Assembly: GCF_009754945.1 (NCBI RefSeq)
Contig: NZ_WPIN01000009.1
Location: 310,001-374,000, forward strand
Direction of reading: 5' to 3'
Source of the DNA: Spirosoma arboris
GTDB lineage: Bacteria; Bacteroidota; Bacteroidia; Cytophagales; Spirosomataceae
Length of the DNA stretch: 64,000 nucleotides
Part shown: piece after piece, positions 1-8,910 of the stretch
How the letters are laid out: each line of letters begins with the position of its first letter
Numbering within the stretch: position 1 is the stretch's first letter
The notes under the pieces: generated by a model
The model's input: the letters and a program-made list of their open reading frames with translations, nothing else
Databases searched by the model: none
Told to the model about the DNA's origin: nothing
Position numbers and translations under genes: made by a program

Positions 1-35
1 TTAAGGATTTTCTGAAAAACCTGGATCAACCCTAA
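1..35 (+). CDS. 3' end of a probable BlaI/MecI-family repressor (partial)
   Basis: Ten codons (KDFLKNLDQP) and a TAA stop at 33-35 lie six bases before the ATG of the M56 peptidase. They look like the charged C-terminal helix of a small regulator. Genes for M56 (BlaR1/MecR1-like) peptidases nearly always follow a BlaI/MecI winged-helix repressor in one operon, so that is the likely identity. The family call rests on position alone, because only the tail is inside the window. Confidence 0.45.
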   Translation, partial: KDFLKNLDQP

Positions 36-41
36 CAGTAT

Positions 42-2135
42 ATGGAACTGCTACACACTTCATTGCCCTCGTGGCATTATTTAATCCAGGCTTTATGCCG
101 TACGCTGGTTCATTCCTTGTGGCAGGGACTGCTGTTAGCGGCCTTAACGGGCATTGTAGCGGTGTTGACCCGAAAATCAAGCGCTACTATACGTTACCAG
201 CTTTTTGCTTTTCTATTTTTCCTCTTTGTCGTAGGGTCTGGTTTCACATTCTATCTGCAATTCGGCCATCCAGGGCCTGTAAAAACGCCCTTACCAAGGG
301 TAGCTGATCCGGAGACTACCAGCCGTTTCTCGACCTATCTACCAGTTGATTTTCAGCAGGTAGCCAACGCCACAGCGATAAATTGGCTAATGGATTCTGT
401 TGCAGCCAACGCGGTCCTGATTGTCGCGATCTGGTTTATCATATTCTCTGCACGCTGCGTACAGGCCATGGCTAGCCTGGGACATATTCAGCGAATCAGG
501 CATTATAAAACCCATAAGCCAGCTGAATCGTGGCCTGACAAGCTTCAGGAGCTGGCCCAAAAAATAGGGCTTCGACAGACTATTTTATTGCTGGAGTCCG
601 AGTTAGTTAACGTGCCGACGGTGGTTGGCTTGCTAAAACCCGTCATCCTGCTTCCCATTGGGTTATTGGCTCATTTGCCAATCCATGAACTAGAGGCAAT
701 TCTGCTGCATGAATTGGCTCACATCAAACGAAAAGACTATCTGGTCAACTTGATGCAGAGTTTTGCCGAAAGCGTTTTCTTTTTTAATCCGGCTGTATGG
801 TGGGTGTCGGCACTGATTCGGGAGGAGCGCGAACATTGCTGCGACGATATGGCTATTGGCATCAGCGGCAATAAAACCTCATTCATCAATGCCTTGGTGG
901 CCTTTCAGGAGTATAACCTGACTCGTCAATCCTATGCGATGAGGCTATCCAGCAAACGAAATCACCTTTTAGAACGAATCAAACGCATTGTCTATACGAA
1001 CAACCAACCATTAAATGCCATGGAAAAGATTTTTGTGACGTCCAGTATCGCCATTACCGTTCTCGTAACAGTTGCTTTCGTACCATCGTCGTATCAACAG
1101 AAAATTCAGGAAAACTATGCGACAATCTTGTCTGGTAATCAGGTAGTGAGCTGGAAACATCCTACCACGCAACCAGATACCTTACCCAAAAAGAAGAGCG
1201 CGGAGTATGTCGACCTGGATAAGCGAGGAACAGGTACATATAGCATAACCAAAGATGGGAAACGGTATGAGTTCATTGAAAAAAAGGGCGTTATCTCCTC
1301 GTTGCAGATTAATGGTAAACAGATTCCGGACGACCAGATTGCCACATATAAAGCAGAAATCGATACGATTCTCAAGGATATAAAGGAAGCGCAACGAGTA
1401 GCTGAAATTGACCGAAAACAAGCTGAAAAAGCGAGGGATCAGGCTGAACTAGCCAGAAGGCAAGCTGAGAAGTCAAAGCAAGCCGCCGAACAAGGGCAAG
1501 TGTTGGTAAGGCAGGCAAAAGAGATGGCTGAACTAGTGAGATTGAAAGCCGAACTAAATGCAGAAGACCAACTGCTCCGTGCAAAAATGGAAAGCTTTCG
1601 TTCGGCGAAAGATGCCGAACAGGCGTACAATAAGACAGAATTGGCCCAATTGCAGAGGCAACTGGATAAGTTGCAGCAGGAGGCTTTTGTAAGGGGCAGA
1701 GCACAGCAGGATAAAATGCGAGCCGAGAGCGTTGCCCAACTAGCTGAGTTACGCGGCCGTGCCGAACAAATGAAACAGATGGCTGAAGATAGCAGAAGCC
1801 AGGCCATGATCGCTAAGCTCAGAGCAGAAGAAGCGCAGGACTTGGCTCAACTAGCCAAGAAACATGCCGAGCTGGCAAGAGGAAAAGCGGAAGAAGCCAA
1901 AATTTATTTTGAAAAAACAACCGCTGGCGTAATCGATGACCTTATCCAGGAAGGAATCATTTCGGATAAAAATGGACTGTCATTCAAACTGTCTAATGAT
2001 GAGTTAGAAGTCAACGGGGTAAAACAACCCGACTCGGTGCATCAGAAGTTGAAAGCCAAATATGTCCATGAAGCCGGACTCGAAATAATTTATAACCATA
2101 ATGGCAGGACGGGTATCAGCAAAATGGCGAAGTAA
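42..2135 (+). CDS. M56-family (BlaR1-like) membrane metallopeptidase with a long C-terminal coiled coil
   Basis: A 697-residue integral membrane protein. Hydrophobic segments near residues 17-45, 51-75, 118-140 and 330-350 frame the cytoplasmic peptidase loop. The zinc site HELAH is at residues 223-227, followed by the family motif REEREHCCDD. In the BlaR1/MecR1 family such a peptidase is switched on by a signal and leads to cleavage of the BlaI-type repressor encoded just upstream. BlaR1 carries a penicillin-binding sensor after the last membrane segment. Here that place holds about 200 residues rich in Ala, Glu, Gln, Lys and Arg (residues 430-630, repeats such as AELARRQAEK) that should form a coiled coil, then a short C-terminal domain. 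No beta-lactam sensor is visible, so the signal is unknown. The start is the first ATG after the preceding stop. Confidence 0.88.
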   Translation: MELLHTSLPSWHYLIQALCRTLVHSLWQGLLLAALTGIVAVLTRKSSATIRYQLFAFLFFLFVVGSGFTFYLQFGHPGPVKTPLPRVADPETTSRFSTYLPVDFQQVANATAINWLMDSVAANAVLIVAIWFIIFSARCVQAMASLGHIQRIRHYKTHKPAESWPDKLQELAQKIGLRQTILLLESELVNVPTVVGLLKPVILLPIGLLAHLPIHELEAILLHELAHIKRKDYLVNLMQSFAESVFFFNPAVWWVSALIREEREHCCDDMAIGISGNKTSFINALVAFQEYNLTRQSYAMRLSSKRNHLLERIKRIVYTNNQPLNAMEKIFVTSSIAITVLVTVAFVPSSYQQKIQENYATILSGNQVVSWKHPTTQPDTLPKKKSAEYVDLDKRGTGTYSITKDGKRYEFIEKKGVISSLQINGKQIPDDQIATYKAEIDTILKDIKEAQRVAEIDRKQAEKARDQAELARRQAEKSKQAAEQGQVLVRQAKEMAELVRLKAELNAEDQLLRAKMESFRSAKDAEQAYNKTELAQLQRQLDKLQQEAFVRGRAQQDKMRAESVAQLAELRGRAEQMKQMAEDSRSQAMIAKLRAEEAQDLAQLAKKHAELARGKAEEAKIYFEKTTAGVIDDLIQEGIISDKNGLSFKLSNDELEVNGVKQPDSVHQKLKAKYVHEAGLEIIYNHNGRTGISKMAK

Positions 2136-2171
2136 CAACGTTCAAGCTACTATAAATTCGAGTGGTTATCC

Positions 2172-3314
2172 TTAGTTAACGAGCGCATTTCCAATTAGTT
2201 TGGCCGCCGTACGGACTGCCACTGTAAAGCCAAAAAATGGCCCGAAAGACAACCCTGCTGGAAAGCTGCTGAAATATAAACCGGGTACGCTGCTCTGAAA
2301 TTGGTGATCAAGTAGTGGAAATCCGCCGGCAACGGTCAGGCTTTCCTGCAACGAGGTCGACAGGAAAGGTAGGCGTTTTACATCGACCTGATAACCAGTA
2401 GCAAATAGTATATCGTCAACCGTTAGTCGCTCTCCAGAACTCAGCCCAACACATAGTGAGTTATCCGGTTGCAGTGTAGCAGATACGATCTCTGTGCGCG
2501 GATGCAGGGTTACTTCGGGCTGGTAAATCCGCTTTTCGAGCCAGGGTTCAACCTTCAGGCGGCCTTCTGCCCAAAGTCGATACCGATAGTGTTCCTGTTG
2601 TTCGGCTGACAAATTCCGGAACCAACTGGGCTGCTCAATCATCTGTTCGACAATCGTTTCGACCCAGGACCAGTCGGCCTCTTCAAATCGGGGAGTATCG
2701 TGTCGGTAGCTGATATGGATATGCTCTGCGCCTGCTTCGCGCAGTAAAGCTGCTGACTCAAAAGCACTCTGACGCCCTCCAACCACTAGTACCCGCTTAC
2801 CGCGATAGGCGTCCATATCGACTGCATCACAGGTATGTTGGTAACGGCCCGCCGGCAGTAGCGCTACCAGCGTTTCGGGGAAATTGGTAAAGTATTGAAA
2901 ACCGGTTGCGAGTACAACGTTCTGCGCCTGGATGGTGTTTCCCGTATCCAGCTCAGCAGTAAAATAGCCGTCGTGCTGCCGCAACAGGTGGACATAAGAC
3001 GAGGTTACTGCTATATCGGCTTGTTGCCTAAACCAGCTCATATAATGCAGGTAATGCTCTCTCGAAATCGGATCAGCAGATAATCGCGCCGGATAATGCT
3101 CACTAAAGAAACGGTCAATGGTCCATTGATGAGTAGGATCGAGATACCAATTCGCAGATGACCGTAACAGCATCCCTTTGGGCATATGCCGTTCCCAAAA
3201 CTCGTTGGGTTTGCCGACAATATGGTAATCATGCTGATGATGCTTTAAATAGGAGGCCAACCCAAGACCAAAGGGGCCTGCGCCAACAATGAGGGTAGTA
3301 GTTTGCTGGTTCAT
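2172..3314 (-). CDS. FAD-dependent NAD(P)-binding oxidoreductase, flavin monooxygenase-like
   Basis: About 380 residues. The N-terminal FAD-binding motif is VGAGPFGLGLA. A second nucleotide-binding motif, VVGGRQSAFESA, lies mid-protein, and a late ATGYQVD motif is typical of flavin-containing and N-hydroxylating monooxygenases. This class uses NADPH and O2 to hydroxylate small molecules, but the substrate cannot be read from the sequence. I start at the ATG giving MNQQTTTLIVGAGP, since the Rossmann strand should sit near the N-terminus; an ATG 14 codons upstream (3356) is also in frame. A simple FAD-dependent oxidoreductase without oxygenase activity is an alternative. It stands alone and is followed on the same strand by the M56 gene's convergent end. 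Confidence 0.8.
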   Translation of the reverse strand: MNQQTTTLIVGAGPFGLGLASYLKHHQHDYHIVGKPNEFWERHMPKGMLLRSSANWYLDPTHQWTIDRFFSEHYPARLSADPISREHYLHYMSWFRQQADIAVTSSYVHLLRQHDGYFTAELDTGNTIQAQNVVLATGFQYFTNFPETLVALLPAGRYQHTCDAVDMDAYRGKRVLVVGGRQSAFESAALLREAGAEHIHISYRHDTPRFEEADWSWVETIVEQMIEQPSWFRNLSAEQQEHYRYRLWAEGRLKVEPWLEKRIYQPEVTLHPRTEIVSATLQPDNSLCVGLSSGERLTVDDILFATGYQVDVKRLPFLSTSLQESLTVAGGFPLLDHQFQSSVPGLYFSSFPAGLSFGPFFGFTVAVRTAAKLIGNALVN

Positions 3315-3374
3315 GATCAAGAGTTTAGCATTATTCAGATTAGGCCCGACGGGCAATCGCCTACTACGTTGCGG

Positions 3375-4352
3375 CTACTGATACAGCGGTAACGTTTTAT
3401 CTAGCCAAGCCACTACCTGATTCCAGCTTTCAACCGGGATCTTGGCATGCGTTGTGTTTTTCATGACTAAAAATTCCTTTTTGTTGCCAGGAACAAGGTT
3501 GTAGAATTCTTTTACTTTATTTATACTAAATAATTCATCTTTATCGCCAACCCCCACCAGCACGGGAATATTCAGCGTTTTAGGAAGCCGAAGCTCTTTT
3601 ACATTCAGCATTGTCAGAAACCGAAGTGTATATCTAAAATTGAACAGTGAGTCTTTCGTGACGGTCATGCCCTCTCTATAATATTCAGCAGCCGGATAGG
3701 AGGGACGGAAAATAGAGCTTGCAAAAATTTTTGCTTTCTCATAAAATGTAGGTGGTTTTGATACTCCTTTTTTGCCTTCATAAGCGCCTGACAGTAAGAC
3801 TAACCCTGAAATCTCATCAGGAACTGTATCTGCTGCACATATCGCAGAAGCCACCCCCAGACTATGCCCCAAAACAATCACTTTGGGATAGCCAAGGCTT
3901 TTGACATACCTAACCGACTCCGCTAAATCAGCAATCCACCGTTCTTTACCTGGGCTATCACCTCGGTTACCGTCTGATAAGCCATGCCCTCTATAATCCA
4001 GTCCAAATGTTGTATAGCCGCCAGCTGACAGGGGTTTGCCTGCCATATCATAGGGGCCACTGTAGGCCGTTATACCATGAAAAATTAAGACAGCAATATC
4101 TTTTTTGGCTGGTTCAATACTATCTGGATTCCATCGTCTGAGAAAAAGTGTTTCCCCATCCGAAGTAGTAAACTGGTTATGGGCCCCCACAAAATTCTTC
4201 CTCAAAATGGCTGCTTTTTCAGGTGTAATGCCAACGTGATTTGTCTTTGATTTGGTTGGGAGATACGCCAGAATAAGCCCAATACTAAAAACAAGTACGA
4301 GTAAAGCACCAATAGCGATTAAGATTCTCTTTCCTATTTTTTTCATGGCCAT
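3375..4352 (-). CDS. Membrane-anchored alpha/beta hydrolase (monoacylglycerol lipase / S33 type)
   Basis: About 325 residues. One N-terminal hydrophobic segment (ILIAIGALLVLVFSIGLIL) looks like an uncleaved anchor or signal. The fold is shown by the oxyanion region LIFHGITAYSGPY, the motif DYRGHGLSDG, the nucleophile elbow GHSLGV, the acid in GVGDKDELF and the histidine in TTHAKIP, giving a complete Ser-Asp-His triad. This set is typical of Hydrolase_4 / serine aminopeptidase S33 lipases acting on lipid or ester substrates at the envelope. The start at MAMKKIGKR puts the basic residues directly before the anchor; an ATG at 4391 would add 13 residues. The specific substrate is unknown. Confidence 0.82.
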   Translation of the reverse strand: MAMKKIGKRILIAIGALLVLVFSIGLILAYLPTKSKTNHVGITPEKAAILRKNFVGAHNQFTTSDGETLFLRRWNPDSIEPAKKDIAVLIFHGITAYSGPYDMAGKPLSAGGYTTFGLDYRGHGLSDGNRGDSPGKERWIADLAESVRYVKSLGYPKVIVLGHSLGVASAICAADTVPDEISGLVLLSGAYEGKKGVSKPPTFYEKAKIFASSIFRPSYPAAEYYREGMTVTKDSLFNFRYTLRFLTMLNVKELRLPKTLNIPVLVGVGDKDELFSINKVKEFYNLVPGNKKEFLVMKNTTHAKIPVESWNQVVAWLDKTLPLYQ

Positions 4353-4391
4353 GATTTTTATGATCAATATGACTAAGGATGATTTAGTCAA

Positions 4392-4744
4392 TTTTTACCA
4401 AGATAAAGGTGCAACAAGCCAAGAAAAATGGCTCGCATAAACATCCTTTTATCTCAAAATCATAATCATCGTAAAAATCAGCCCGGCGACGCTACGCTGT
4501 TAAACCCATATAGGAGCAGAAACTTCTCAGATAGTTAGTGAAAATCAAGATGTGATCATGTGCAATCCTGAACGCACGTTAATTTTATAGCCAGTTAACT
4601 ATTGAAATTCCAGTAGCTTATCTGACAACGCAACTTTGCTACCGTTGGATACCTGGAAATAATCTGGTACATTGATAGGCTTATCAGAATAGCTTTCTTT
4701 ACATCTAAGTGCAAACAAGTAGTAGTACGATCTGTCAGCAGCCT
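4392..4744. other. Divergent intergenic region, no gene seen
   Basis: About 350 bases between the divergent hydrolase and hybrid sensor genes. It should hold both promoters. I see no convincing TAnnTTTG box at a proper distance from TTG, no strong hairpin and no conserved small ORF; the short ORFs here look fortuitous. Confidence 0.5.
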
Positions 4745-7700
4745 ATGCGAAAAGCACTTTCTGCTACACTTCTTCGGATTTGCCAATGGCTATTGCACGG
4801 GATTAGCTGGCTACTGTTTACTCCCTCCTATGGTCAGTCGGGGCAAGAACCTGTAGGCTGGCCCCCACTTCGAATGATTGGAGTAGAGCAGGGATTACCC
4901 CAGGCGTTTGTTTCCGGCGTGGTTCAGGACGATGCTGGTTTTATCTGGGTGGGTACACTGGGTGGAGTGGCGCGGTACGACGGTCGGCAGATGCTGCCTT
5001 TTTATCATCAGCCAGCTAATCCGACATCGCCCCGTAGCAACATGGTTGGCTGGCTGGAACGAGGTGGCCCCAATCAACTCTGGCTACGCTACAACACGGG
5101 GCAGCTCGATCGGATGGACGCCCAAACGGGGCAGTGTCAGCACTTCCCGAAACTAGAGGACAGCCTTCGGGCATTGCCCGGTGATCGGCAATTACATGTG
5201 GACCGCCGGGGGAATATGTGGGGACTGGTTCTCAATCAGGGCGTTTTTTACTATGATGTTCGGGAAGATCGATTTACCCGGTATCGGCGGGCCAAGGATG
5301 GCCTGATCAGCGACACCATCAACACCCTCGCCGAAGACCGGCAGGGAAACATATGGGCAATAGCTCCGGCTGGGATCAGCCAGATTTCTGCATCCGGTCA
5401 ACCGGTCAAATCAGCACACTTTAGAGTGCCCATACCAGGATTGCAGGCGATGGCCATCAACGATGAACGAGTTCGTGCTTTCGTGCGGCCTAACGGCGAG
5501 ATTATGATTAATAATCAAACGCACCTGCTGTTTATCGATCCCCGGCGTATGACTACCCGGTCGGTTGCCTTCGCTACCCATAAACTCGCCGTCGATCAGC
5601 CTCTGTTGAGTCAGTCTGCCGATGGCACAGTCTATTTATTGGCCGGAGGAACACTTTATCAGTACAAAGATGGGTCGGGAATAATCGAACTTTGGCACTA
5701 TCGCTCATTGTATGGCAATCGACATGGCGGTCTCCAGGAAACCAGTCTGTGGCTAGATCGATCGGGTGTACTCTGGATGGGCGCCAATACCAAAGGACTG
5801 TTTCGAATCGATGTGGCAGCTGCCCGGCTAGAGGCCTACCGCTATCAGAAGGAATTTTGTACCGATGCACTGCAAACAAGCTTAGGCCTTAACCTGTCCA
5901 CCTTTTTTAAGTGGCCTTTCGACAATCCAAAAACTGCGTCTTCCTATTATTTTCGGACGAAATATGATCGGCAGGGGCGGTTATGGATAGGTGTCGGCCA
6001 CGAACTAGGGTACTATTCGTTTCAAACACGCACGTTTACACGACTGCCCAATCTGGATATGCCCCAGGGGAACATAGATACTCCAACTAGTTTACTCCGG
6101 GGAATCGCCTTCACTACCGATAATCAGGTATGGGCTCTGTCGCAAAAAGGGACAATCTATCGATATGATTCGGCGGCCCGCCGGTGGCAAACGCCCTTTA
6201 GTCAGCTAGACGTAGAAGCGCTCGATTTGGTGGCCGATGCCAGCGCCTTATGGGCGACAACGATGGGCAATGGTCTGATTCGGTACGATGCCATAACCCA
6301 TCAGCGTCGGACTATTCATTTTGCTCGCCAATCGGGTAATGATTCGGACGAACCTCTGCTAAATCTGCATCAGGACGTTACCCATCCAGACTGGCTGTGG
6401 ATCGGTGGTTATCGGGGACTGATTGGTTTCAACAAAAGGACCGGCCGCTACCGGCGATTTACTACGGCCGAAGGGTTACCCAACAATACGGTTTATTCCA
6501 TACTGCCAGACCGACAGGGGTATTTGTGGTTGAGTACCAATCGGGGCTTGTGCCGGTTTCATCCGGTTACGCACACAACGCTCAACTTCGGGCTGTCGGA
6601 TGGTTTGCCCGGTGAAGAATTCAATCGGTTTCATCATTTGATGCTGCCCGACGGTCGATTGGTTTTTGGTGGGGTGGAAGGTTGGGTATTGTTCGATCCG
6701 ACTCAGCTTAGAGGGGATACTATCCGGCCTGATGTGGCAATAACCAGCCTGAGTATCAACAATCAGCTAATTGATTCGGCCGGCCGACCAACGCTGCTGC
6801 CGCAATTGTTCAACACGCTAACTAGCTTACGGCTCGCTCATGATCAAAACTATCTGATGTTTGGCTTTGCCGCCCTGAACTACCATCAGCCAGATCGGGT
6901 AACCTACCGTTACACGCTTGAGGGTTACGATAATCACTGGACTACGACCACACATGCCACCGCCAGCTACACGCAATTGCCACCGGGCCATTATACCCTG
7001 CGGATCGTAGCGGCCAACACATTGGGACAGCCAAGTCGGCAAGTACGCCAGCTGGCCATTACTATTTTACCTCCTCCCTGGGCCAGCATTTGGGCATATG
7101 GCTTATACACGATGCTGCTGGGATCAGTTGGCTGGGGGCTATTTCGGGTTCAGCGCAATCGCATCCGCGATCGGCAGGAATTGGCCCTGCGTGAACGGCA
7201 GGCTGCGGAACTGCGTCAGTTAGATGAGACGAAAACCCGCTTTTTTACCAATGTTTCTCATGAGTTGCGGACTCCCCTCACGCTAATGCTGGGACCGCTA
7301 AATAGCGTGTTGACCCGGAACCGGATCGAGCCACAGGACGAACAATTCATTCGAATGGCCGATCGGAGTGCCCAACACCTGCTGGAATTGGTTAACGAAC
7401 TGCTGGACCTGACCCGGCTTGAAGCTGGCAAACTGGATCTGCATCCCCAGACGGTTCGGCTTAATTCGCTGCTGCGGGATTGTCTGGACCCTTTTGCCGG
7501 GCAGGCGCAGCAACGCGGCATTACACTGACGTTGCAACTAGCAAAAGCCGACGACCTTTTTGTGATTATCGACGCTGGCAAAATTAAACGGGTCATTCAG
7601 AACCTGTTGGCCAATGCCTGTAAATTCACTCCTCCTGGGGGACGGGTCACGTTAGAGGCTGTTAATCAGGAGTATCGACTGCGTATATGGGTAATCGATA

Positions 7701-8794
7701 CTGGGCGAGGAATTCCTCCCAGCGATTTGCCATATGTTTTCGACCGGTATTTTCAAACCCAGCAACCCGACGCTCCGCTGGAAGGCGGTACAGGAATTGG
7801 GCTGGCTCTTTGTCAGGAACTGGTGCGACTCATGCAGGGAACCATCAGTGTAGAAAGCACTCCAGGGCGAGGCAGTTCGTTTTGTGTCGACCTGCCCCTC
7901 ACGATAGCCGCCAGCGAATCAACCGATGAGGAGTTGGAGACGCAAACATTGCCCATGCCAGAAACGGTTAGGGTAGATGCCACTGAAAACGAAGAAGTCA
8001 GCTCACTCCTCAGGCAGACTGTCCATACAACTGACGTTGACACTGTGCTACTGGTAGAGGATAACGCCGAGCTTCGGACTTATCTGACCACCTTATTAAC
8101 GCCGGGGCTACGGGTGCTGACGGCCCCTAATGGCCAGGCAGCCCTCTACCGGCTGGCCGATTTGCCCCAACTGCCATCTCTCATCATTGCCGACATTATG
8201 ATGCCGGTTATGGATGGATTTGAGTTACTGGAAACCCTGAAAGCGCACCCGACTTATCGAACGATTCCCGTAATAATGCTAAGTGCCCGAACCGAGGCCA
8301 CCGACAAACTTCGGGCATTGCGGCTGGGAGTCGATGATTACTTGCTGAAGCCATTTAACGAGGCCGAGCTTACAGCCCGTGTAACCACCTTGCTTCAGAA
8401 TCGACGCAACCGACAAGTGCCGCCAGAAGATCAGTCGCCTGAGCCGGAGGAGAAGATACCTGTGGTTTCGGCAGATGAGCAGCACTGGCTGGAGCAGCTC
8501 GAAGGGTTAATGGCCGGTCGGCTGGGTCAGTTTGATTTGAACGCTGACGAACTGGCCGACGAGCTAGCTATGACCAGGCGCACTTTATACCGAACCATAA
8601 AGCGACTGACGGGCCTGACCCCGGCGCAGTACATGGCCGAAGCCCGCTTTCAGGAGGCCCGGCGGCTGCTCGAAACCCGGCAAGTGTCGTCCGTTAAGCA
8701 GGTGGCCTATCGAGTCGGTTACCGGCAGGTAAGCTACTTTGGGCAGGTTTATCAGCAGCGTTTTGGTAAAAACCCAACCGATTATTTAAAATGA
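4745..8794 (+). CDS. Hybrid two-component system regulator (HTCS): periplasmic propellers, histidine kinase, receiver and AraC domain
   Basis: About 1,349 residues. A signal peptide (MRKALSATLLRICQWLLHGI) is followed by a large periplasmic sensor of two-component-regulator propeller repeats (motifs such as LAEDRQGNIWA and RSGVLWMG), a Y_Y_Y domain (YRYTLEGYDNHW) and one membrane segment (WASIWAYGLYTMLLGSVGWG). The cytoplasmic part has a HisKA domain with His839 in FFTNVSHELRTP, an HATPase domain (DTGRGIP, GTGIGLALC), a receiver with Asp1150 in IADIMMPVMDG, and a C-terminal AraC-type helix-turn-helix. In Bacteroidota such one-protein phosphorelays usually bind a carbohydrate and switch on a neighbouring utilisation locus. 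No SusC/SusD or glycosidase gene is nearby, so the target is unclear. The start is the ATG at 4745, where the signal peptide begins. Confidence 0.95.
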   Translation: MRKALSATLLRICQWLLHGISWLLFTPSYGQSGQEPVGWPPLRMIGVEQGLPQAFVSGVVQDDAGFIWVGTLGGVARYDGRQMLPFYHQPANPTSPRSNMVGWLERGGPNQLWLRYNTGQLDRMDAQTGQCQHFPKLEDSLRALPGDRQLHVDRRGNMWGLVLNQGVFYYDVREDRFTRYRRAKDGLISDTINTLAEDRQGNIWAIAPAGISQISASGQPVKSAHFRVPIPGLQAMAINDERVRAFVRPNGEIMINNQTHLLFIDPRRMTTRSVAFATHKLAVDQPLLSQSADGTVYLLAGGTLYQYKDGSGIIELWHYRSLYGNRHGGLQETSLWLDRSGVLWMGANTKGLFRIDVAAARLEAYRYQKEFCTDALQTSLGLNLSTFFKWPFDNPKTASSYYFRTKYDRQGRLWIGVGHELGYYSFQTRTFTRLPNLDMPQGNIDTPTSLLRGIAFTTDNQVWALSQKGTIYRYDSAARRWQTPFSQLDVEALDLVADASALWATTMGNGLIRYDAITHQRRTIHFARQSGNDSDEPLLNLHQDVTHPDWLWIGGYRGLIGFNKRTGRYRRFTTAEGLPNNTVYSILPDRQGYLWLSTNRGLCRFHPVTHTTLNFGLSDGLPGEEFNRFHHLMLPDGRLVFGGVEGWVLFDPTQLRGDTIRPDVAITSLSINNQLIDSAGRPTLLPQLFNTLTSLRLAHDQNYLMFGFAALNYHQPDRVTYRYTLEGYDNHWTTTTHATASYTQLPPGHYTLRIVAANTLGQPSRQVRQLAITILPPPWASIWAYGLYTMLLGSVGWGLFRVQRNRIRDRQELALRERQAAELRQLDETKTRFFTNVSHELRTPLTLMLGPLNSVLTRNRIEPQDEQFIRMADRSAQHLLELVNELLDLTRLEAGKLDLHPQTVRLNSLLRDCLDPFAGQAQQRGITLTLQLAKADDLFVIIDAGKIKRVIQNLLANACKFTPPGGRVTLEAVNQEYRLRIWVIDTGRGIPPSDLPYVFDRYFQTQQPDAPLEGGTGIGLALCQELVRLMQGTISVESTPGRGSSFCVDLPLTIAASESTDEELETQTLPMPETVRVDATENEEVSSLLRQTVHTTDVDTVLLVEDNAELRTYLTTLLTPGLRVLTAPNGQAALYRLADLPQLPSLIIADIMMPVMDGFELLETLKAHPTYRTIPVIMLSARTEATDKLRALRLGVDDYLLKPFNEAELTARVTTLLQNRRNRQVPPEDQSPEPEEKIPVVSADEQHWLEQLEGLMAGRLGQFDLNADELADELAMTRRTLYRTIKRLTGLTPAQYMAEARFQEARRLLETRQVSSVKQVAYRVGYRQVSYFGQVYQQRFGKNPTDYLK

Positions 8795-8910
8795 GCCTGT
8801 TACTGCGTCTTTTGGCATACTAGTACTGCTTTTTGGCACACCAGTGTAGCGGGGGAGCTGTTGATTTGTGGGTGTTTTACCCTCTATTGACCACCCTGCT
8901 ATCTGGCACT

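Noticed and set aside
1372..1807. Minus-strand ORFs inside the M56 gene
   Set aside because: They are shadows of the Ala/Glu-rich coiled-coil codons.
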